From Plectonema cf. radiosum LEGE 06105 (GTDB lineage Bacteria; Cyanobacteriota; Cyanobacteriia; Cyanobacteriales; Nostocaceae), in contig NZ_JADEWL010000021.1 of NCBI RefSeq assembly GCF_015207665.1, forward strand, positions 1-64,000: a DNA stretch of 64,000 nt, given 5' to 3'. The translations under genes and the position numbers were made by a program. The notes under the pieces were generated by a model. It had not been told where the DNA came from. It saw only the letters and a list, made by a program, of their open reading frames with translations, and searched no databases. Position 1 is the stretch's first letter. Every line of letters begins with the position of its first letter. Positions 20,401 to 30,300 of the stretch are shown piece by piece.

Positions 20401-22609
20401 ATAACCTCCAAGTTGCCGGAGTCGCTTGCATTATTGTTACTTGATTATTCTCTATACTTTGCGCTAATAATATTCCATCTGTGGTAGTTTCTCTACTAGC
20501 AATGATTAACCGCGCTCCTGTAATTAAAGGGAGATATAATTCTAATGCGGCAATATCGAATGATAATGTTGTCACTGATAGTAAAATGTCATCTGATGTG
20601 ATTCCTGGTTGCTGCTGCATTGATTCAAGACAGTTCACTAAGGATTTGTGCAGAATTTGCACTGCTTTGGGTTTTCCTGTGGAACCTGATGTGTAGATGA
20701 TGTAGGCTAAATGGTTGGGTGTTGTTTGAGGTGCTAGGTTTGAGTGGGATTTTTGTTCGATTAATTCGCGATCGCAATCTAGGTTAATCAGCGTTTTTCT
20801 CTGTATCTCGGTTAGGGGTGAGGTTTTTGAATCGGTAATTAAAAAATTCACCCCTGAATTTTCAATCATATATATTAAACGTTCTTGGGGGAATGCTGGA
20901 TCTAAAGGAATATAGGTTCCACCTGCTTTGAGAATTGCGAGTAATGTAATTAAGATTTTTTCTGAACGTTGTAAATATATTCCTACTTTGGTTTGTGTTT
21001 TTACTCCTATTGATTTTAAATAATGAGCAAGTTGATTTGCTTTTTCGTTTAACTCTTTATATGTAAGCTGTTGCGATTCAAATACGACTGCGATTTTTGA
21101 GGGAGTAAGTTCTACTTGATTTTCAATTAGTTGATGTAGACAAATAGGAGAATATTCGCGGTTTGTATTGTTCCATTCTATGAGTAGTTGCTGTTGTTCT
21201 CCTAGGGTTAATAGGGGGAGTTGGCAAATTTTTTGTTCGGGTTTGGTGACAATTGCTGTTAACAGAATTTGGAAATGACCGATAATTCTTTCAATAGTTG
21301 ACTTCGCAAATAAATCTGTATTATATTCAAAAATTCCCGTTAAACCCGAAGCTGTTTCATACATATCCAGACTTAAGTCAAATCTGGAAGTTTCGTGTTC
21401 TGGTTCGAGATATTTTAACGATAACCCCGATAAATTTATGGTTTGTGTAGGTGTATTATGTAGAATAAACATCACCTGAAACAACGGATTATAGCTGAGA
21501 TTGCGTTCTGGTTGCAGTTGTTCTACTAAATACTCGTAGGGTAAGTCTTGATTTGCGTATGCATTTAACGTAACATTCCGGACTTGTTGAAGGAAATCGT
21601 CAAAACTGGGATTACCGGATAAATTGGTACGGAAGATGAGGTTATTAACAAATAATCCGATTAAGTTACTAATTTCAGCCTGATTTTCTCGATTTGTAAT
21701 CGTAGAACCAATTAGTATATCTTCTTGATTACTGTAGCGATAAAGTAATATTTTAAACGCTGCTAATAAGGTCATAAATAAGGTAGTATTTTGACCTTGG
21801 CTAAGATTTTTGAGTGCCTTTGATAAGTCTTGGGAAAGAGCGAAAAATTCTCTAGCACCACGAAATCTTTGTACGGGTGGACGAGGATAGTCGGTAGGTA
21901 GTGCTAATAAAGGTGGATAATTAGCTAAGTTTTTTTGCCAGTATTTTAGTTGGATATCACGTTTTGGACTTTTTAACCATTTTTGCTCCCAAGTTGCGTA
22001 ATCGCCATATTGAACAGTTAATTCTGGTAGTTGTGCTGTTTCTCCTTTACTCAAAGATTGATAAATTGTTGCTAATTCTCGGATTAATAATCGCATCGAA
22101 AAATAATCTGAGATAATGTGATGCATGGTGAATAACAACACATATTCCTCAGAGTTTAATTTAATTAATTTGACTCGAAATAAAGGTTTATCAGATAAAT
22201 CAAATGGTTGTATCGATGTTTTTTTAATTAACTGTTTAACTTGTTGTTCTTGCTGCTGGTTTGGTAATAATTGTAAGTCAATCAGAGGAAATTTTAATTT
22301 TAATTTAGGATAAACTTGCTGTATGGGTTCCTCTTCTACTACCGTAAAACTAGAGCGTAATACTTCATGACGCTGAATAATTTGATTAAGACTTTGTTGT
22401 AAAAGAATGATATTAACAGAACCAGTTAAATGTAAAGCTGCGGGAATATTATACGCTGATGATTCTGGTTGCAGTTTGTCGAGAAACCATAATCGTTTTT
22501 GAGCAAAGGAGAGAGGAAAGTTTTGGGGTTTGTTGGCTTTTTCTTGAAGTAGTTTTGCTAGTAATTGACGCTTTTGTTCTGGGGAGAGGTTTTCTAGAGA
22601 TTTAGACAT
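14426..22609 (-). CDS. NRPS, two modules: C-A(Gly)-PCP-C-A(Ala)-PCP-E
   Basis: This is a 2727-residue synthetase. Module 1 has C (HHIISDYFS near 167), A (SGSTGKPKA near 641; FDIAALELY, MQATPATW, ILSGGEAL, NLYGPTEATIW; code D-I-L-Q-L-G-L-I-W-K, Gly-like) and PCP (GGHSLLA near 1046). Module 2 has C (HHIIADGWS near 1241) and A (SGSTGKPKG near 1726; FDLSVFELF, NTVPSA, NLAGEAL, NLYGPSEDTTY; code DLFNNALTYK, the cyanobacterial Ala code as I recall it). Its PCP has FFELGGDSILA near 2197, the GGDS form usual before epimerases. Residues about 2240-2727 are an epimerisation domain (HHLVIDGISWR, DLEAHGRE, RGIDYGILRYL, FNYFGQ), so the second residue should be D-Ala. The short N-terminal helix (LSPEQKRQLLAKL) and the acidic C-terminus (LSQDELDDILEDL) look like docking elements. 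In-frame repeat inserts occur at 16557-16691, 16870-16985, 18765-18827 and about 19978-20025. Confidence 0.94.
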   Translation of the reverse strand: MSKSLENLSPEQKRQLLAKLLQEKANKPQNFPLSFAQKRLWFLDKLQPESSAYNIPAALHLTGSVNIILLQQSLNQIIQRHEVLRSSFTVVEEEPIQQVYPKLKLKFPLIDLQLLPNQQQEQQVKQLIKKTSIQPFDLSDKPLFRVKLIKLNSEEYVLLFTMHHIISDYFSMRLLIRELATIYQSLSKGETAQLPELTVQYGDYATWEQKWLKSPKRDIQLKYWQKNLANYPPLLALPTDYPRPPVQRFRGAREFFALSQDLSKALKNLSQGQNTTLFMTLLAAFKILLYRYSNQEDILIGSTITNRENQAEISNLIGLFVNNLIFRTNLSGNPSFDDFLQQVRNVTLNAYANQDLPYEYLVEQLQPERNLSYNPLFQVMFILHNTPTQTINLSGLSLKYLEPEHETSRFDLSLDMYETASGLTGIFEYNTDLFAKSTIERIIGHFQILLTAIVTKPEQKICQLPLLTLGEQQQLLIEWNNTNREYSPICLHQLIENQVELTPSKIAVVFESQQLTYKELNEKANQLAHYLKSIGVKTQTKVGIYLQRSEKILITLLAILKAGGTYIPLDPAFPQERLIYMIENSGVNFLITDSKTSPLTEIQRKTLINLDCDRELIEQKSHSNLAPQTTPNHLAYIIYTSGSTGKPKAVQILHKSLVNCLESMQQQPGITSDDILLSVTTLSFDIAALELYLPLITGARLIIASRETTTDGILLAQSIENNQVTIMQATPATWRLLLTAGWEGSQNLKILSGGEALDRLIAAELVKRGKELWNLYGPTEATIWSSVIQITGDFINDCVAIGKPINNTQFYVVDDDLQPVPIGVAGQLYIGGVGLASGYLNQPELTAERFVDNWFSIEEVGLINRRDAESAEERGEREIHDSKLYKTGDLVRYLHDGNLEYLGRIDYQVKLRGFRIELGEIEAVLMQHPQVNQAVVTLYDNQDDEKLIAYLIAEEEVSITQLRQFLQSKLPGYMIPSDYMMLEEFPLTPNRKVDRKALPLPEQIDIQEKRNLIAARNPIEELLVNIWLQILGVERISVDDNFFELGGHSLLATRVISQIREVFAVELPLRILFENPTIIGIAEAITTSKLEFIQPKIEKIERQNKLPISFAQQRQWFLSELEPDSPFYNIPAALQISGELDILVLEASFQEIINRHEVLRTAFFTVEGKPVAQLLSINEFQLQIIDLTNLTELIQQEKVKLIATEEAQEPFQLDKPPLLRVKLLRLNSQSHVILITLHHIIADGWSMGVLVKEVALIYQEETSPRPDGHPSPYQGEGKGVRLNELPIQYADFAAWQRNLLQGEVRKKQLNYWHNQLQNAPNLLELPTDFPRGAVQTTRGGSIKFELSVELSQALKQLSQKSGCTLFMTLLAAFQTLLYRYSNSEDIVIGSAIANRHRAELEGLIGCFANTLALRTSLSGNPTFEELLNRVREVALGAYAHQDLPFEQLIDELQLVRSLSYTPLFQVMFLLQNASIQPLILEDLSWSPINSDNGTAKFDLTLSMSETANGLIGSFEYNQDLFKVSTIERMIGHWQTLLQAIVENPQQKLYELPLLTVSEQQQLLVEWNQTQVNYPQSSIDQLFEIQVEKIPDSIAIVDENQQLTYQELNIRSNQLANYLIKLGVKPETRVGICVERRINMVIGLLAILKAGGAYVPLDPKYPQERLSYMLKDAEVSVLIQNSDFEISNSESLNVVHFKSDWNIITQQNTTNINLKIEPENLAYVIYTSGSTGKPKGVAITHRSATILIHWSRDVFTDKQLAGVLASTSICFDLSVFELFVPLSWGGKVILAENALQLPYLNTANSVTLINTVPSAILQLSQLKAIPNSVNTINLAGEALQQSLVQQLQQHDHIENIYNLYGPSEDTTYSTYALVSGDREQGAGSREQGDKETRRQGEKELITNYQLPITNYQSPPIGSAIANTQTYILDSYLQPVPIGIPGELYLGGDGLMRGYLNRAELTAEKLIPNPFFEEKTSPPSPLLSKERGVSSSPLLDKERGVSSSPLLDKERGVRQDGVRFLDKRLYKTGDKARYLSNGNIEYLGRFDNQVKIRGFRIELGEIESALNQHPEVNQAVTKVWEDTFVNKRLVAYFVLTNPVNENNFLTQLRHFLQNKLPDYMIPAIFMMLEEMPLTPNGKINRRALPEPNISNNQNNNSNNKNINHAEARTQQEQILTQIWSQLLGIESIGIHDNFFELGGDSILAIQVIAKASQAGLRLLPKQLFQYQTIAELAAVADTVSVNAEQGIITGIVPLTPIQHWFFAQNLADSHHWNQSIMLEVDKSISFTYIEQSIQTLFAHHDALRLQFRNIEQTTEFGLQQINADVDNYINKQTPLLQFDLSALNEKQQQSTITTTATQLQTSLDLTTGLVRVAFFKLNNHNINNNTNRLLFIIHHLVIDGISWRILLSDLQTIFTQLTSHQKIQLPPKTTSFQYWAKSLQNYAQSQISSSTVKYWQNVCKSPANSLPLDYSVENNTVATTNTVSITFTVEETQALLQQVPLSYQTQINDVLLTALVQTFEKWTGEKRLLIDLEAHGREDLFNEVDISRTVGWFTTMFPVWLDLSTVKDAQKQTISALKTIKEQLRQIPNRGIDYGILRYLGNQEIQTQLSAISPQIRFNYFGQVDGVFAESTLIKPATESTGTVRSKRGKRDILLEINSIISGGQLRLDWIYSQAVHRRSTIINLSELYLSALRNLIQLCCDEIGGYTPSDFPQMQLSQDELDDILEDL
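16557..16691. repeat. CCTCACCCC palindromic repeat, triple, in coding DNA
   Basis: Three tandem hairpin units lie in frame before the YKTGD motif of the second A domain, encoding repeated SPLLDKERGV. They belong to the family at 4993. Confidence 0.9.
18765..18827. repeat. CCTCACCCC palindromic repeat, opposite orientation
   Basis: A single unit lies inside the second condensation domain after IYQEE, encoding TSPRPDGHPSPYQGEGKG. This is the reverse-orientation reading of the family, again in frame. Confidence 0.9.
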
Positions 22610-22710
22610 TTTTAAATAGTTTTAAACTTCTAATATTGTTAAAATAGGTAAGAGGCAAAAGGCAAGAGGCTTTATTGTAACGCCGGTTATTGACTCCTAT
22701 ACATTTTTAT

Positions 22711-23415
22711 TTAATTATTAAAAAATGTAGGGTATATTATCGGCATTAATTTATCAAGCATCAAATTAATCATCCTGATACCGTTAGCATAATGCCATAA
22801 TTGTTCTATTTCATAAACATGATTATTTTGTACTGCTTTTAATTGTTGCCAGGTTCGATTATTAGCAAGTTGTTGGGATAGGGGAATTTTGCCTGGAGAG
22901 TATGTTTGGAAGAAAATGATATCGGGATTTACCGACAAAATTTTTTTCAGAGAAACATTTGTTAAACCTGGTTCGATATTGTAACCTTTGGGTTCAAACC
23001 AGGGATAATGGCTAAATCGTTGAATAATGCTGCCAAAAGTTCCGATATTGGTTTCAATGATAAATTTACCACTCAAACAGTTGATTTTTCACCCTCCCAT
23101 AAATAGCACCGTTTTGTAAGCTGTTGTGGGAATAGTATTACTATACATCTGTAGACGATGATTAATTGTTGCGATCGCCATTTCTGCTTGAGCTAGTCGA
23201 TCAGTTAAGCAAGCAATATCGCGGAGTCTTCGCAATGCTGCTTGATATCCATTACCACCCATGAGGTAAAATGGAATTTCACGACCTAAATAATTTAACT
23301 CAAATAAAAAACTTCATAGATTTTCTTCCTGTTAATGAACCAACCTGAGAGTTAGCAGCCGAATTATGGGCAGAAGCAAGAAATAAAGGATTACCCATTA
23401 CCAATTACCAATTAC
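22711..23415 (-). pseudogene. Iron-siderophore ABC transporter substrate-binding protein remnant
   Basis: The open part (22711-23076) encodes FEPKGYNIEPGL, LSVNPDIIFFQTYSPGK and NRTWQQLKAVQNNHVYEI, typical of FecB/FepB-type periplasmic binding proteins near their C-terminus. Upstream on the same strand, other frames give further coding-like pieces (IPFYLMGGNGYQAALRRLRD, then an AEMAIATINHRL stretch), separated by stops and frameshifts. There is no intact start, signal peptide or metal-chelate pocket. It lies in the 1.7-kb gap between two NRPS genes. It may be a relic of a transporter that served this or an ancestral cluster, or an unrelated transposed fragment. Confidence 0.7.
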
Positions 23416-23433
23416 CCATTACCCCATCTCCGA

Positions 23434-24276
23434 TCATTCCCCAACCGTATCTAACCAACTTTGTAAATCAGCCATGCTATTAAAATCAAGCAACGCTTCA
23501 GCAAGGTTTTCTAATTGTTCTAAAGGTAGGGTTTCAATGCGCGATCGCACTTGTTGTGATAATTCTCCCACCCGTCGGGTTAGTTGACGCAGGATGAGCG
23601 ATTGTGCTTCCGCTTGTCTTCCTTCTTGCTTAATTTCACGGTAAACTCGCGTTTCCTTGAGCGTAATCCCTAACATATCTTCTACCTCTCTCCTACTTAA
23701 ATTTTCAAATTTATAAGTTATTATCGTCGTCACTAATTCTATTATGGCTTGACTTGAAGGCTGAGGATTTTCTTGTTGAGTTCTTTGTAATAAATACCTA
23801 GCTTCTTCTGGTGCTTGCTGTTCATTAATTGTAGTCAGCAGCATTACCGCTAATCCCAATGGTAGTTCGCGAATATCTCCTAATTCATCCAAAAAAACCC
23901 GATATACTTGTCCACCATTCAGAAATGAGCGATGTGGGTAAATATCGCTTTGTTCAATGCTACGATTGGGATAAATTATAACTATTTGCCAGTCAGTGAA
24001 TCTGTTACGATTACGGTAGAAATAAAGAGAAGTTTCTGCATCTACCCGTTCATAAAGTCTTTCATCCTTTTGGAATTGCACCTCACAAAAATATACTGCT
24101 CCTGGACTTTCATTTTCCGGTGGTACGAACACCCCATCAATTTCAAATCTTGGTTCTTTAACAGCTACCGAATCAAACTTGTATTCAGATGCATTCTCCG
24201 GTGGGTTTGTCAACAATTCAAATAGTAAAGCTGGATATTGTTGAAATAATTTATAAAAAATCGAATCTCGACGCAT
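23434..24276 (-). CDS. DUF2887/Rpn-type PD-(D/E)XK nuclease-like protein
   Basis: This intact 280-residue protein is nearly identical over long stretches to the broken copy at 44-973. The N-terminal ~120 residues carry FEIDGVFVPPEN and YFCEVQFQKDERLY, the D-xn-E-x-Q pattern of PD-(D/E)XK-like nucleases. The C-terminal half is helical (LSRREVEDMLGI, LILRQLTRRVGELS). Related Rpn/DUF2887 proteins spread as mobile or selfish genes and are very common in cyanobacteria. It sits inside the NRPS cluster on the same strand, 62 bp from the end of the Cys-module synthetase, and probably has no biosynthetic role. Its pair brackets the half of the cluster that runs from 1 to 24 kb, so it could mediate homologous recombination. 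Confidence 0.85.
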   Translation of the reverse strand: MRRDSIFYKLFQQYPALLFELLTNPPENASEYKFDSVAVKEPRFEIDGVFVPPENESPGAVYFCEVQFQKDERLYERVDAETSLYFYRNRNRFTDWQIVIIYPNRSIEQSDIYPHRSFLNGGQVYRVFLDELGDIRELPLGLAVMLLTTINEQQAPEEARYLLQRTQQENPQPSSQAIIELVTTIITYKFENLSRREVEDMLGITLKETRVYREIKQEGRQAEAQSLILRQLTRRVGELSQQVRSRIETLPLEQLENLAEALLDFNSMADLQSWLDTVGE

Positions 24277-24337
24277 AATTATTTCTTAAATCTGATTCAG
24301 TTTGGAATACATTTAATCATAATTGGGTTACATATTG

Positions 24338-27300
24338 CTACTCTTCCATCATTTGTTTTAATAAAGCATCAACGTCTTCTTCAGAAATTTCTTCCAAGTT
24401 TTCTAATATTTCTTGGTTGTTATTTCGTTCAACTTTTTTAATTGTTTCTACGCAGCTAATTTGTTTTGGTTGCTGTTCAATGACTTGTGCTTGCTCTGCA
24501 ATTGTGGGAGCTTCAAAGAAGTGACGAATTGTAATTTCTACTTGCAAGATTTGTCGCATTTGAGTAATTACTTGAGTTGCGGATAAGGAATTACCACCCA
24601 ACTCGAAGAAATTATCATGAATGCCGATTTGTTCGAGCTTAAGAGCATTTCGCCAAATTTGTGCGATCGCCTTTTCTAATTCCGTCTTAGCTGCCACATA
24701 TTCTACATCTATTTGACCGTGTAATTGCGGTTTTGGTAAGGCTCTACGGTCGATTTTACCATTGCTAGTTAATGGTAATGTATCTAAGAGCATATAGTGA
24801 GATGGCACCATATAATCGGGTAGTTTTTGTTGGAGATATTGACGCAATCTTTCCGAAATTGACATTGACTGTTGCGGTGTTTCTGAAGACATCCATTGTT
24901 GTGTCCAAGTTTGCTCAATTTTTCCACCAACGAAGCTATGTAATAAAATTTGACTGGGTTCTAAATTAAACCATTCTCGTATTCTTTCAAATTCTAGTAC
25001 TCCAATGGGACATAAACCAATTTTAAAATCTGGTGCTGTTTCCATCAGTAATTGGCTGATATAACCTGCTTCTAATAAGCAAAAATCTTTCGCTTTGTCA
25101 CCATATACGGGAGTAATTGCTGCTAATTCTGCAATTAGGAATAGTGAAAACCCGGACTCTTCAAAAATTGCTTGATTGCCGCTATAAACTTGATTATCAA
25201 TAACTGATTCTTGATGGAGTAAAGTTAAATTATGCTTTGCAGGATGATAATAGTAAATTCCTGGTTCTAATCCTGCAATCCGATTATTTTTAACATACAA
25301 ATAAGCTTGTACGGGATAAAGACTACCCGCAGAACCATAGCGATATTTAGGCAGTGGAAAATCCTTTAATTGCATTTGTGCTAAACTACCAATCCACTGA
25401 CTAAATTGGTTTAAATTAATCGGTTGTTGGAGAAATTGACGGTAACTTTGTCGTCTTAAATAAGCTTGATTTATATTTTCATCCCGTTCAAGTTGTGGAA
25501 GTTCTATCTGTTTTTCACCTTCATCTTTACGAATACCAAGTTGCTGCAATTTAAAATCAATTTTTTCTACAGGATTGGGGACAATATAAGCTACCAATTG
25601 CTTATTATCAAGTTGATTATCAAAATTACCCACAGCAGTTACAACCGCTTCCTGAATCAAAGGATTTTTGAGTAATACTGTTTCTATTTCCCCCAATTCA
25701 ATCCGATAACCATTTACTTTTACTTGAAAATCTTCTCTTCCCAAAAATTCGATACTACCATCTGGAAGATATCTTCCTAAATCCCCGGTTTTGTATAACC
25801 TCACCCCCTTCCCCTCTCCTTGGTAAGGAGAGGGGTGTCCGTCAGGACGGGGTGAGGTTCCCTTCCCCTCTCCTTGGTAAGGAGAAGGGTGTCCGTCAGG
25901 ACGGGGTGAGGTTTCTTCTACAAAGGGATTTGGAATGAATTTTTCTGCTGTTAATTGGGGTTGATTCAAATATCCTTTTGCTAAACCAATTCCACTAATA
26001 TAAAGTTGTCCTGTTACCCAAATCGGACAAGGTTCCATTGCTTCGTTTAGTACATAAAACTGTTGATTTGTCAATGGATAACCGTAAGGAATACTCTTCC
26101 AACTGGGATTAATTTCTTTGATAGGATAAGCAATCGACCAAATTGAAGCTTCCGTTGCTCCACCCAAGCTTATAATTTCTGCATTTGTAAGCTGATTCCA
26201 AATTCTTTGGGGTAGATTCAATGGTATCCAGTCGCCGCTCATCAACACTAAACGTAAGGAATTTGTTTTTTGTTCAACTGACTCTAAATGCTCTACTAAC
26301 AATTGCATTAAAGCGGGAACCGAATTCCAAATTGTTACGTGATATTCCTGTATCAAATTTGTCCAGTGTGCGGAGTCTTTTGCTAAATCTGCATCGGGAA
26401 TAACTATAGTTGCTCCTGCGGCTAATGTTCCGAAAATATCATATACAGATAAGTCGAAACTTAGAGAAGATAAAGCTAAAACGCAATCTTGTTGAGTAAT
26501 TCCAAAGCGTTGATTAATATCCAAAATTGTATTAACCGCACCTTGATGATTAATCATCACACCTTTGGGTAATCCCGTAGAGCCGGAGGTATAGATTATG
26601 TAGGCAAGTTGTGAGGACTCCAAAGTAACCTCACCCCCATCCCCTCTCCTTACTAAGGAGAGGGGTGTCCGAAAGGACGGGGTGAGGTTTTTCATGGAAT
26701 TTTCTACTACAATTCGGGTGATACCATCTTCCCAATAATCGGAATTATCTAACCAAGGTTGGATGACAACGTATTCAATTTGTGCTTGCTGTAATATCTG
26801 AGAGCGTCTTTCTCTTGGTAATTCTGGGTCTATAGGAACATAGGCTGCACCTGCTGTTAAAATACCTAAGACAGCTACTACTTGTTCCCAACCTTTGGAC
26901 ATTACAACCGCGATTAGTTGATTTTGTAGCCCTAATTCTTGTAACTGTGTGGTGAGATATAAAGTGCGATCGCGCAATTCTTGATAACTAAAACAAACAT
27001 TTGAGGTGATTATTGCTTGTTTATCGGGATTGAGGGCAACTCTATCAAAAAATAATTCGTGTAAAAGCGGTTGGGTATTGATTAAATTTGCTTGTGTGGC
27101 ATTTACTCGATTAAATATTTCCAGTTGTGTGGATGGTAATAGTTGTCTAGTAGTATTTTGCCATGCTGCTTGATTCGCCAAACTTTCTAGAAAACGGCTG
27201 TAGGTAGTAAACATATCATCGAGCATTCCCGAAGGGAACAGTTCGTCAATGGTATCCCAGTTATAAACTAATGCTCCGTTAATTTCGGAAACTTGATGAT

Positions 27301-30300
27301 CGAGGTAAACTTGGGATGTTTGACTCACACTGTAGACGACTTCTCCATCCCAATTTCGATTTCTAGATGATTTTTCGGAATTATCTTGAGTAAGAGTGCT
27401 GGTAAATACAACGGGCATTAATGCGCCAGTCATTCGCCCTTTAGTACGCGCTAATCTTCGTAATACTTCAACTCCACTCACATAACGATGGTCTAAATCT
27501 GACCATAATTGTTCCTGAATTCTTTTAGCTCTAGTAGCAAATATATCTTTACCGCTATTATCAATTGCCAATAATGTTGATGAAGTAAAATCTCCAATTA
27601 GTTGATTTACCTGGGGATGTAATGGTAAACGATTGAATAGGGTTAAATTGAGAGTAAATTGGGGATTATTGCTCCACAATGTCAGGATTTCGGCAAAAGC
27701 TGCGAGTAATAAGCCAGAAGGGGTAATATTATTTTGGGTTGCAAGCTGTTTGATTTTTCCCCATAATTCTGGTTTTAAAGTGTGGGTACGACGGATAAAA
27801 CGCGGTTGTTTAATTGCGTTGGGATTTTTTTGTAACGGTAGTTGGGGAGCAGGGGGTAAAGTTGTCAGACGTGACAGCCAATAATTCCAAGATTGCTGAT
27901 ATTTATCTGAATTACGAAACTCGTTTTCCGCTAATACATAATCCCGGAAAGAAATTTCTAACGGTGGGAATTTATTTGATTGTTGAATCAACAATACCAA
28001 TTCTTGCGCTAATATCTGTAAACTCCAAGCATCACCCATCAATACATCAAAACTAATCAAAAAGCGTACTCTGTCATCTGACAACAACACCGCTTGAATA
28101 TCAAATAAAGGATATTCTTCCGTGGATAACACTTGATGAGAAAGCTTATCCCGTAAGTTTGTTAACTCCTTATCAACCTCTTCCACAGAAGAAGCACACA
28201 AATTTAATGTTTTAATTTTATAGGGTGGCACTTGCGGTAAAATTCGCTGTTTACCATCAGATTCCACAATTACCCGCAGCATATCATGACGATTAATCAA
28301 CTGCTGCAAAGCAACTTCCACCTGTTGAACACTTAACCCTACCGTTTCAATTTCTCGATAACCATGAGTCGAGACATTTCCCAATTCAAAAGCTTTATTT
28401 CGTCCAATCCAGTAAGCTTGTTGAATATCAGTTAAGGGAAAAGGTTCATAACGTTGCGTTAAATCTGGTACGAGTTTCGGTAAACTTTGGAAATTTGGTA
28501 TTACTGAATTATTTTCTACTTGCTCAACCAATCCCGCAACAGTAGGATTTAGAAACAAACTGCGTAAAGGAATATCAACTTGTAAACATTGATTAATCTC
28601 CGCAATGATTTTAATACCTAAAAGAGAATGTCCCCCTAATTCAAAGAAATTATCGTGTAACCCAACTTGTTCTACCTTTAATTCATCTTGCCAAATTTTA
28701 GCGATCGCCTTTTCAATTTCCGTTTGTGGTTGAATAAAAGTCGTCTTTAATTCCCGACGAATGGTATCAGGTAAAGGTAATTTGCGTCGATTTATCTTAC
28801 CATTTGGCAAACGCGGTAATTCATCCAACTCCACAAACGCAGCAGGAATCATATAAACAGGAAGTCTTTCCGATAAAAAATTACGAACTTGAGAAATTGA
28901 TATTTCTAAATCATCCTTAAATACAACATAAGCAACCAGTAACTTATTTTCTCCCTCTTCTCTAACATTCACCGCTGATTCTTGTACTTGGGGATATTGA
29001 CTTAAAGCAGCTTCCACCTCACCAATTTCAATCCGATACCCCCGAATTTTTACCTGACTATCCAGCCTACCAATATACTCAATATTACCATCAGCTAAAT
29101 AACGTACCAAATCGCCAGTTTTGTATAATCTGCTAATGGGTAATTGGGAATTAGGAATCTTCTTCTCTCTTCCTTCTTCCTCAGCGCTCTCAGCGTCTCT
29201 GCGGTTAATTAATTCATCATCTTCCGTAAAAAACGAATTAAACCGATTCGGAATAAACCTTTGAGCAGTCAAATCCGGTTTATTAAAATAACCCCTTGCT
29301 AACCCCGCACCACCAAGATATAACTCACCAATGACACCCACGGGAACAGGTTGTAAATAACTATCGAGAATATAAGCTTGAGTATTCGCAATTGGAAAAC
29401 CTATCGGAGGAGATTGGTAATTGGTAATTGGTAATTGGTAATTGGTAATTAATTCTTTTTCTCCTTGTCTGCCTACTCCCTTCCCCCTTCCCCCAACTAA
29501 AGCATAGGTAGAATAGATTGTATCCTCACTAGGACCATATAAATTAAATATCTGCTGAATATAAGGATGTTTTTCTAATTGTTGTACCAAACTCCACTGT
29601 AAAGCTTCTCCAGCTAAATTAATCGTATTTACCGAATTCGGAATTGCATTTACACGAGATAATTGAGAAATAGCACTCGGTACAGTATTAATCGTTGTTA
29701 TACCCCAAGCACCAGGTAAATCCACTAAATCCAAAACGTTTTCTACGAGAATAATTTTTCCACCCCAACTTAATGGTACAAACAATTCAAATACCGATAA
29801 GTCAAAGCAAATCGAAGTTGATGCTAACATTCCAGCAATAACTTGATCGTTAAATACTTCCCTTGCCCAATGCAGCAAAGTTACCGTACTACGATGAGCG
29901 ATCGCAACTCCTTTGGGTTTACCTGTAGAGCCGCTCGTGTAAATTAAATATGCTAAATTGTCTGCTGTAACTTGACTTTTGGGATTATCTGTACTGTGTT
30001 GAGCAATTTTTTCCCAATCGTTAAATAACCTCACCCCGCCTCCGGCACCCCTCTCCTTGTCAAGGAGAGGGGAAAAGCTTTCTTCTACACCCTTCTCCCT
30101 ATCATGAGGGGAAACTAATCTACCTCCGGCTCCCCTCTCCTTACCAAGGAGAGGGGCTGGGGGTGAGGTTTCCGTCAATAAAATTTCTATTTGAGCATCT
30201 TCAATAATATATGCCGTGCGTGCTTCTGGATAAGTTGGATCTAAAGGTACGTAAGCCGCACCAGCTTTGAGAATCGCTAAAATACCAATTACTAATTCTA

